24,991 nt of DNA from a virus: positions 1 to 24,991 of IMG/VR virus record IMGVR_UViG_3300025647_004194; one strand, written 5' to 3'. Under the pieces are notes generated by a model. That model did no database searches. It saw only the letters and a list, made by a program, of their open reading frames with translations, and was not told where the DNA came from. A program made the position numbers and the translations under genes. This document shows positions 21,084-24,991 of this stretch, piece by piece. Positions within the stretch are counted from its first letter, which is position 1. Each line of letters starts with the position of its first letter.

Positions 21084-22490
21084 TCATACCACGAGCATCG
21101 GGATCTCGTCCCGCGTGAGCAGCCTCGGGTCCAGCAGCAGGTCCAGCACCGCGTAACGGGCCGAGTCGAGCGGGTCTTTCAGGTCCTCCTCGGTCCCGGT
21201 GTAGTACCGAGCCGAGCGGATGAAGGGGAGACACTCCTCGTGGACCAGCCATCGCTCCTCGCCCATGAGCGCGTTGATGGCGCTCTCCCCTGCCCGGACA
21301 CTACCGCCACCCTTGTGCGGGCTCTCGACGCGCTTGGGGCACTGAGAGACGCCGAGCAGCTGGGCGAGCTCGTACTCCACAAGCTGGTTGAACTGGATGG
21401 CGCCGCGAACACCGAGCCCCGCGGTGTTGATGTCGCCGAAGATGCGGTCAACGTGGTGAATCGTCCAGTCCCACGAGGCCAGCCCGTCCAGCACCGCCTG
21501 CGCTGTCTCCTTTGCGCCCACGCCCGCCTCCGTCGCTGCCCACTGCCACAGCAGATAGAACCGGCCACCAATGCGGGCCACGATGCTCACAACCTGCTTG
21601 CCGACTCCCTGCCCGTGGTCGATGCCCACCCGCACGAGGTCGCCCTTGTTGATGGGCAGCCCGGCCACCGTCTCGTCGTCGATGAGCAGGCGAGGAGAGA
21701 AGCGGGACAGCCGGCGACCCTGCGCCAAGCCTTCCCACTTGGCGTAGATGCGCTGAGGGCGCTCCCACTCGTCCGTCTCGGCGATCTGCGCCTCGATGCT
21801 GGACGGGCTACGGTGGGGAGCGTTGCGGACGCTGAGTTCTACGTGCTGGACGTGCCAGTCGTCCTCGAGCGGCGGCTTGCCCTCCTCCTCGTCGCCCTCC
21901 ACAATGTCGCGCAGCCACTCGGTGGGGCGGTTGACGGGCGTGAGGGTCATCCACAGGTCGCCCATGTCGAAGGTGAGACGAGCTCGTAGCGCGTCGAAGT
22001 GGCCTTTCTTGGGCGGCTCATCGACCCACGCCCAGTGAACGCGCGGACCCTCCAGCGCCATGAGGTCCTGCTTGCAGGACTTGCACTCCAGGATGGAGCC
22101 CCACGCCGTGACGAGCATCTTCTTGCCGCGGTACAGATACCCGACACCCTCGACGTACTTGCACTCGTCCGAGAGGGCGCCCTTCGGCTCCAACTCCCGC
22201 AGGCAGCGCGAGATCGAAGGCCAACCGGTGGTGTGGTCCTGACACAAGAGCCAGCCCAGCGAGCCACGGGGCGGCACGGTTCGGTAGGGGTGCCAGCCCT
22301 GCAAGTACCACCACGCCTCGGCAGCACCGCTGTAGGACTTCCCGACCTTGTTGGCGGCGAGGAGGATCCGCTTACGCGCCTGGCTCTCGTGGAAGTCCCG
22401 CTGAAACGGGGCGGCCTTGGCCTTGTGGTAGACCCACAGCGGGTTTTCAGCGAGCGCGAGGGCCGCCATCATGGCGAGGCTGGCGCTCAC
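21084..22490 (-). CDS. terL: Terminase large subunit
   Basis: The 468-residue protein starts with GTG at 22490, overlapping the upstream stop (GTGA). The ATPase half has the Walker A-type AANKVGKS at 45-52 and Walker B WVDEPP (Asp157, Glu158). Coupling motif MTLTPVN follows near 181. The nuclease half has the acidic triad pattern of the RNase H-like fold: Asp291 in VGIDHG, Asp353 in FGDINTAG and Asp439/Asp442 in KDPLDSARYAVLDLL. The enzyme drives DNA into the prohead and cuts the concatemer. Length and motif order are normal. Confidence 0.93.
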   Translation of the reverse strand: MSASLAMMAALALAENPLWVYHKAKAAPFQRDFHESQARKRILLAANKVGKSYSGAAEAWWYLQGWHPYRTVPPRGSLGWLLCQDHTTGWPSISRCLRELEPKGALSDECKYVEGVGYLYRGKKMLVTAWGSILECKSCKQDLMALEGPRVHWAWVDEPPKKGHFDALRARLTFDMGDLWMTLTPVNRPTEWLRDIVEGDEEEGKPPLEDDWHVQHVELSVRNAPHRSPSSIEAQIAETDEWERPQRIYAKWEGLAQGRRLSRFSPRLLIDDETVAGLPINKGDLVRVGIDHGQGVGKQVVSIVARIGGRFYLLWQWAATEAGVGAKETAQAVLDGLASWDWTIHHVDRIFGDINTAGLGVRGAIQFNQLVEYELAQLLGVSQCPKRVESPHKGGGSVRAGESAINALMGEERWLVHEECLPFIRSARYYTGTEEDLKDPLDSARYAVLDLLLDPRLLTRDEIPMLVV

Positions 22491-22777
22491 TCGTCCTCAA
22501 CGTCTACCAGGTCGGCACGGATCAGATCGACGACCTCGGCCTGAGTTACGGCGAGATGCCCGGCCAGCATCGTCCTGAGTTGGGCGTCGTCAGCCCCGGC
22601 CCACGAGTAGTGGCCACGACGGTCGGCCGGGCCATGCTGAACCACGCCAGCAAGCGCCACCGCCCGCAGTTGTCCCGCCTCGGCGAGGTTGAGGGCCTGA
22701 CGCAGCACCGAGACAACGCGCTCGCATGGCTGCTCGTCGGAAGGGGTCAACGATACCAGCGTCGGCGTATCGCTCAT
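22487..22777 (-). CDS. Small packaging-region protein, function unknown
   Basis: The 96-residue protein is encoded between the two terminase genes and overlaps the large subunit gene by four bases. Its core reads CERVVSVLRQALNLAEAGQL, then RAVALAGVVQHGPADRR and an ending of acidic helices (AHLAVTQ-type turn to LIRADLVDVEDE). Small helix-strand proteins of this kind occur near packaging and other genes in phages. No motif points to an activity. It may be a terminase accessory factor by position. Confidence 0.65.
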   Translation of the reverse strand: MSDTPTLVSLTPSDEQPCERVVSVLRQALNLAEAGQLRAVALAGVVQHGPADRRGHYSWAGADDAQLRTMLAGHLAVTQAEVVDLIRADLVDVEDE

Positions 22778-22781
22778 CGCC

Positions 22782-22814
22782 TCACCACCTTGCGCACGAT
22801 GGGGTCAGTCTCAT
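22782..22814 (-). other. Possible 10-residue leader peptide
   Basis: ATG at 22814 is preceded at eight bases by CCCAGGAG, the same ribosome site seen before several phage genes in this window. Ten codons (MRLTPSCARW) end in TGA four bases before the next ATG at 22777. It could couple translation of the next gene to the small terminase or be accidental. Confidence 0.3.
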
Positions 22815-22834
22815 GATGGTTGCTCCTGGGATGT

Positions 22835-23398
22835 TCAGGCGATCTTGACGAGCGCCTTCTTGATGTCGGGCGGCAGCTGCTCAAACATCGCCTCAGCCTC
22901 AGCGATGCCCTGCGCCGTCGTGAGGTCGGGCATGTCCCGAGCCCCGTCCGTGTTCTTGTCGATGCCGAGGATGCCGGGGCACTTGTCGGTCAGAATGCCC
23001 ACCACCAACGCGGCGGCCTTGGCCCGGGTGGGGTCTGCCTCGGAAAGGGCGTGTAGCGAGACGTTGCCCGAGCTGTCCTCGAGGTCCGAGTAGGCGGCGA
23101 TCTGGAGGTTCCGCTCTACCGCCTGGCGGATGAGGCGCTTGGTCACGGCGTCCAGGCTCTCGGACTTGACTGCTACCCGTCCATTGCCGGTGCTGACCGC
23201 CTTGCCGTCCATGCCCAGCACTTGGGCTCCGCGGGCGGGGGGCTGAACATGACGGCCGGACTTCGTGGCCCGCCGCACCTTGTTCATCAGGCTGCGCACG
23301 TTGCAGCCGTACTTCTCGGCGGCCTGCTTGTTGTTCAGGCGCCCCGCCATGACCTCGTCAAAGGCTGCAGTGAGCTTCGGGTCTTCCTTTCCGGCCAT
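22835..23398 (-). CDS. terS: Terminase small subunit (probable)
   Basis: The 187-residue protein lies just before the large terminase region. A helix-turn-helix occupies about residues 14-42 (DEVMAGRLNNKQAAEKYGCN, VRSLMNKVRR), as in small terminases that recognise the packaging site. The middle is a helical oligomerisation part (LDAVTKRLIRQAVERNLQIA, ADPTRAKAAALVVGILTDKC), and the C-terminus (AEAEAMFEQLPPDIKKALVK) suits contact with the large subunit. The ATG at 23398 has an AAGGTGG ribosome site. A perfect inverted repeat lies 40 bases upstream. The assignment is by fold pattern and order; another DNA-binding protein is the main alternative. Confidence 0.75.
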   Translation of the reverse strand: MAGKEDPKLTAAFDEVMAGRLNNKQAAEKYGCNVRSLMNKVRRATKSGRHVQPPARGAQVLGMDGKAVSTGNGRVAVKSESLDAVTKRLIRQAVERNLQIAAYSDLEDSSGNVSLHALSEADPTRAKAAALVVGILTDKCPGILGIDKNTDGARDMPDLTTAQGIAEAEAMFEQLPPDIKKALVKIA

Positions 23399-23438
23399 GC
23401 TGCCACCTTAGCCCGAGGCTGGTTTCTTGGTCACCTTT

Positions 23439-23460
23439 CATTGGTGCAGCATCACCAATG
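23439..23460. repeat. Perfect inverted repeat before the small terminase gene
   Basis: CATTGGTG (23439-23446) and CACCAATG (23453-23460) flank CAGCAT. It lies in the only non-coding gap next to terS. It could be an operator, a terminase recognition site or an RNA hairpin; no T tract argues against a simple terminator. Confidence 0.5.
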
Positions 23461-23479
23461 CGGTCACGAATGCCCTCCC

Positions 23480-23689
23480 TTAGCCCGTCTTCTGGCCAGT
23501 CCGGTGCTCAGCCCAAGCCCTCGCGACGGCAGCGGGACGGTCGGTGATGACAGGACGGCTTCGCAGTCGAGCGATGACCGCCGCGCGGGCTCCCGGCCTC
23601 GTGCATTCGCTTCGTGGCTCGCCGGGAAAGTGTCCACACTCACACACCAGCGTGTGCCCTTGGCGCTTGTAGAGGTGGTTCGAGTTCAT
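23480..23689 (-). CDS. Small Cys-containing protein, unknown
   Basis: The 69-residue protein starts at an ATG overlapping the upstream 27-codon gene (ATGA). It opens MNSNHLYKRQGHTLVCECGH, with Cys16, Cys18 and a third Cys at residue 29, plus histidines that could complete a zinc site. The rest is basic and helical (AAVIARLRSRP, AVARAWAEHRTGQ). It ends the replication module. A DNA-binding or regulatory function is possible; I recognise no family. Confidence 0.6.
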   Translation of the reverse strand: MNSNHLYKRQGHTLVCECGHFPGEPRSECTRPGARAAVIARLRSRPVITDRPAAVARAWAEHRTGQKTG

Positions 23690-23769
23690 GCCAACACCTC
23701 CCTGATCCGCTTCCTCAGCACACCACGCCTCGCAGCGTCGTCCTCGTTGAAGCAGAACACCGCCTTCAT
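23686..23769 (-). CDS. 27-residue coupled small protein
   Basis: ATG at 23769 overlaps the upstream stop and its own stop overlaps the next ATG (ATGA on both sides), so the frame is bracketed exactly by coupled genes. The peptide starts MKAVFCFNEDDAARRG and ends VLRKRIREVLA, a basic amphipathic helix. Its size limits certainty, but the exact fit in the gap supports it. Confidence 0.5.
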   Translation of the reverse strand: MKAVFCFNEDDAARRGVLRKRIREVLA

Positions 23770-24533
23770 ACCAGCCCCCTCGCGACCATCTCAGCCGCTA
23801 CCGCTCGCCGCTGCTCCCTCTCGGTGGGCACGCCCCCATGGGTCAGCGCAGCGTAGAGCTCGAGCGATCCCCCGCCCTGGTCCGACCGGAAACACTGCCA
23901 GTGCATCGCCCCCCGCCTCGAGCGGTAGACCTTGGCCTCGTGCTCTCCACGGTGCAGCGGGCACTCGATCCCGCCCCTCACCCGAGCCAGGCCCATCGTC
24001 TGCGCGAGGAGGTCCGCGTCCATGGCGTCGATCGCTTCCCACTGCTCGCGGGAGACCTGGACCTTGGGCGGCTCCTCCATCGGGCGAAACACCGGGGCGC
24101 GGTAGGTCCTGCCAGCATCCCACTGACGCCCCGCCAGCGCCTTCCTGAGCGCGCCTGCCCGGTTCTCCCGTGTCTCGACCGCCTCGGGGTAGGTGGCGGC
24201 CTCCTGACGCGCCTGAACCAGCATGTCCGCAATGTCCTGGTAGGTGTAGACCTGACGCGCCAACTCCCGCTCGAACTCGGTGGGGTCCTGGAGGATGCGT
24301 GGGGCTCGCGCCTCAGCCTCACGCATGAACAGCGGCAACTCAGCGGGCGCCGGTGGTGTGGGGATCTCTCCAGTGCTGATCTGGTCCCAGATACGCAGCT
24401 CCTCGTCCGTCCTGGGGAGCTCCGAGGCCGGGACATGCTCCAGCGCATCGCCAGGGCTCATCCCGTCCAGCATCGCATCGAGCAGCGTCAGCGACCCGGG
24501 CCAGATGGCCGCGTAGTTGGGGTGCAGGTTCAC
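23766..24533 (-). CDS. Protein with primase-type (CHC2-like) zinc finger
   Basis: The 255-residue protein overlaps the helicase gene by four bases (ATGA). Near its C-terminus, CPLHRGEHEAKVYRSRR (Cys191, His194) and HWQCFRSDQGGG (Cys214) follow the layout of the DnaG zinc-binding domain, with the Cys-x2-His, two strands and the Cys-Phe-Gly-rich turn. The fourth ligand, normally Cys three residues later, is Ser217. The first 180 residues are acidic and helical (SLTLLDAMLDGMSPGDALEH, TYQDIADMLVQARQEAATYP) with no recognisable polymerase domain. Pairing with a DnaB-type helicase suggests a primase-helicase accessory or helicase loader. In DnaG the finger is N-terminal, so the order is unusual here. 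Confidence 0.65.
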   Translation of the reverse strand: MNLHPNYAAIWPGSLTLLDAMLDGMSPGDALEHVPASELPRTDEELRIWDQISTGEIPTPPAPAELPLFMREAEARAPRILQDPTEFERELARQVYTYQDIADMLVQARQEAATYPEAVETRENRAGALRKALAGRQWDAGRTYRAPVFRPMEEPPKVQVSREQWEAIDAMDADLLAQTMGLARVRGGIECPLHRGEHEAKVYRSRRGAMHWQCFRSDQGGGSLELYAALTHGGVPTEREQRRAVAAEMVARGLV

Positions 24534-24991
24534 AGCATCACCCGCTTGTCCCCGAGGAACGTGAAGTGGTCGCGCAAGAACTGGATCTCGTAGGTGCCCA
24601 GCGGGCCCTCTCGGTTCTTCGCCACGATGGCCTGCGCCATCTCCGCGCCTTGCAGGCGCTGGTCGGCCATCTGGGGACGGTGCAGGAACAGCACCGCGTC
24701 CGCGTCCTGCTCGATGGCCTTCGAGCCGTAGAGGTCGGAAAGGATGGGGCGAGAGTCAGCGCCGCGCTTGTCGAACTCCCGGTTCATCTGGCTCAGCAGG
24801 ACAACGAGGCATTCCTGGGTGATGGCGAGGTCCTTGAGGAATGCGGTGACCTCCGCGATCTTCTGGTTCTCACCCGTGCGCGCGTCCATGTCGGTGTAGG
24901 ACCAGCGGTGCAGGTGGTCGACCACGATGTAGTCGGGCTTCCCGTGCTGCCGGCACTCGGACAGCCACCACCGACGAAAGCCCGTGATGGT
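24530..24991 (-). CDS. DnaB-type replicative helicase, C-terminal part (5' end outside window)
   Basis: The frame is open to the window edge, so only the last 153 residues are present, starting TITGFRRWWLSE. DYIVVDHL is the Walker B strand of the RecA-like motor. LLSQMNREFDKR is the motif 3 LSQxxR element, followed by the DLYGSKAIEQDADAVLFLHR segment conserved in DnaB. AIVAKNREGPLGTYEIQFLR carries the KNR-type arginine finger region near the C-terminus. The enzyme unwinds DNA 5' to 3' at the phage fork. The missing part should hold Walker A and the N-terminal collar. Its coupling to a primase-like finger gene fits a replication module. Confidence 0.93.
   Translation of the reverse strand, partial: TITGFRRWWLSECRQHGKPDYIVVDHLHRWSYTDMDARTGENQKIAEVTAFLKDLAITQECLVVLLSQMNREFDKRGADSRPILSDLYGSKAIEQDADAVLFLHRPQMADQRLQGAEMAQAIVAKNREGPLGTYEIQFLRDHFTFLGDKRVML

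Noticed and set aside
1-24991. tRNA genes, CRISPR arrays, insertion sequences, integrase and attachment sites
   Set aside because: None was seen on either strand by eye: no cloverleaf-like short genes, no evenly spaced repeats, and no transposase or recombinase motifs.

Overview
The window is a 25 kb piece of a tailed double-stranded DNA phage (or prophage), GC-rich and tightly packed. The order terminase, portal, scaffold, major capsid protein, connectors, tail tube, tape measure, tail tip is that of a long-tailed, siphovirus-like virion. The host cannot be named from the sequence. A phage-encoded lipoprotein shows only that the host processes bacterial lipoproteins. No integrase, repressor, tRNA or CRISPR array is visible.

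Nearly everything lies on the minus strand and is read from high to low coordinates. At 24991-23480 is the end of a replication module: a DnaB-type helicase cut by the window edge, a protein with a primase-like zinc finger, and two tiny coupled genes. At 23398-21084 is the packaging module (small terminase, a short unknown, large terminase). At 21029-16009 are portal, scaffold, major capsid protein and a run of small head-region genes. At 15909-12994 are a lectin-like virion surface protein, a sulfotransferase-like enzyme, a head-tail connector and a tail terminator-like protein. At 12189-5902 are two tail tube-region proteins, a probable tail chaperone pair with a -1 frameshift, a zinc-ribbon protein, two tandem gp10-like proteins and the tape measure. 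At 5902-1 are a large adhesin-like fibre, a tail hub-like protein and two further virion proteins, the last cut by the window edge. Most junctions overlap by 1-8 bases (TGATG, ATGA, GTGA or ATGGCTGA), which implies one translationally coupled operon.

Three plus-strand units interrupt this operon: a secreted lipoprotein (1131-1424), a two-gene cassette with its own promoter and terminator that encodes an AT-hook/ribbon-helix-helix protein (10715-11063), and an HNH-AP2 endonuclease with duplicated zinc knuckles (12243-12986). They look like morons or selfish genes. A short TTACACT-type element recurs in the gaps around them and before the portal gene. It may be a phage promoter element, in two cases placed so close to the start codon that the transcript would be leaderless.

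The most unusual content is the sulfotransferase-like gene fused by coupled overlaps into the structural operon beside a lectin-like surface protein, the frameshifted chaperone, and the autonomous cassettes. Functions below rest on reading motifs and gene order; no database search was run.
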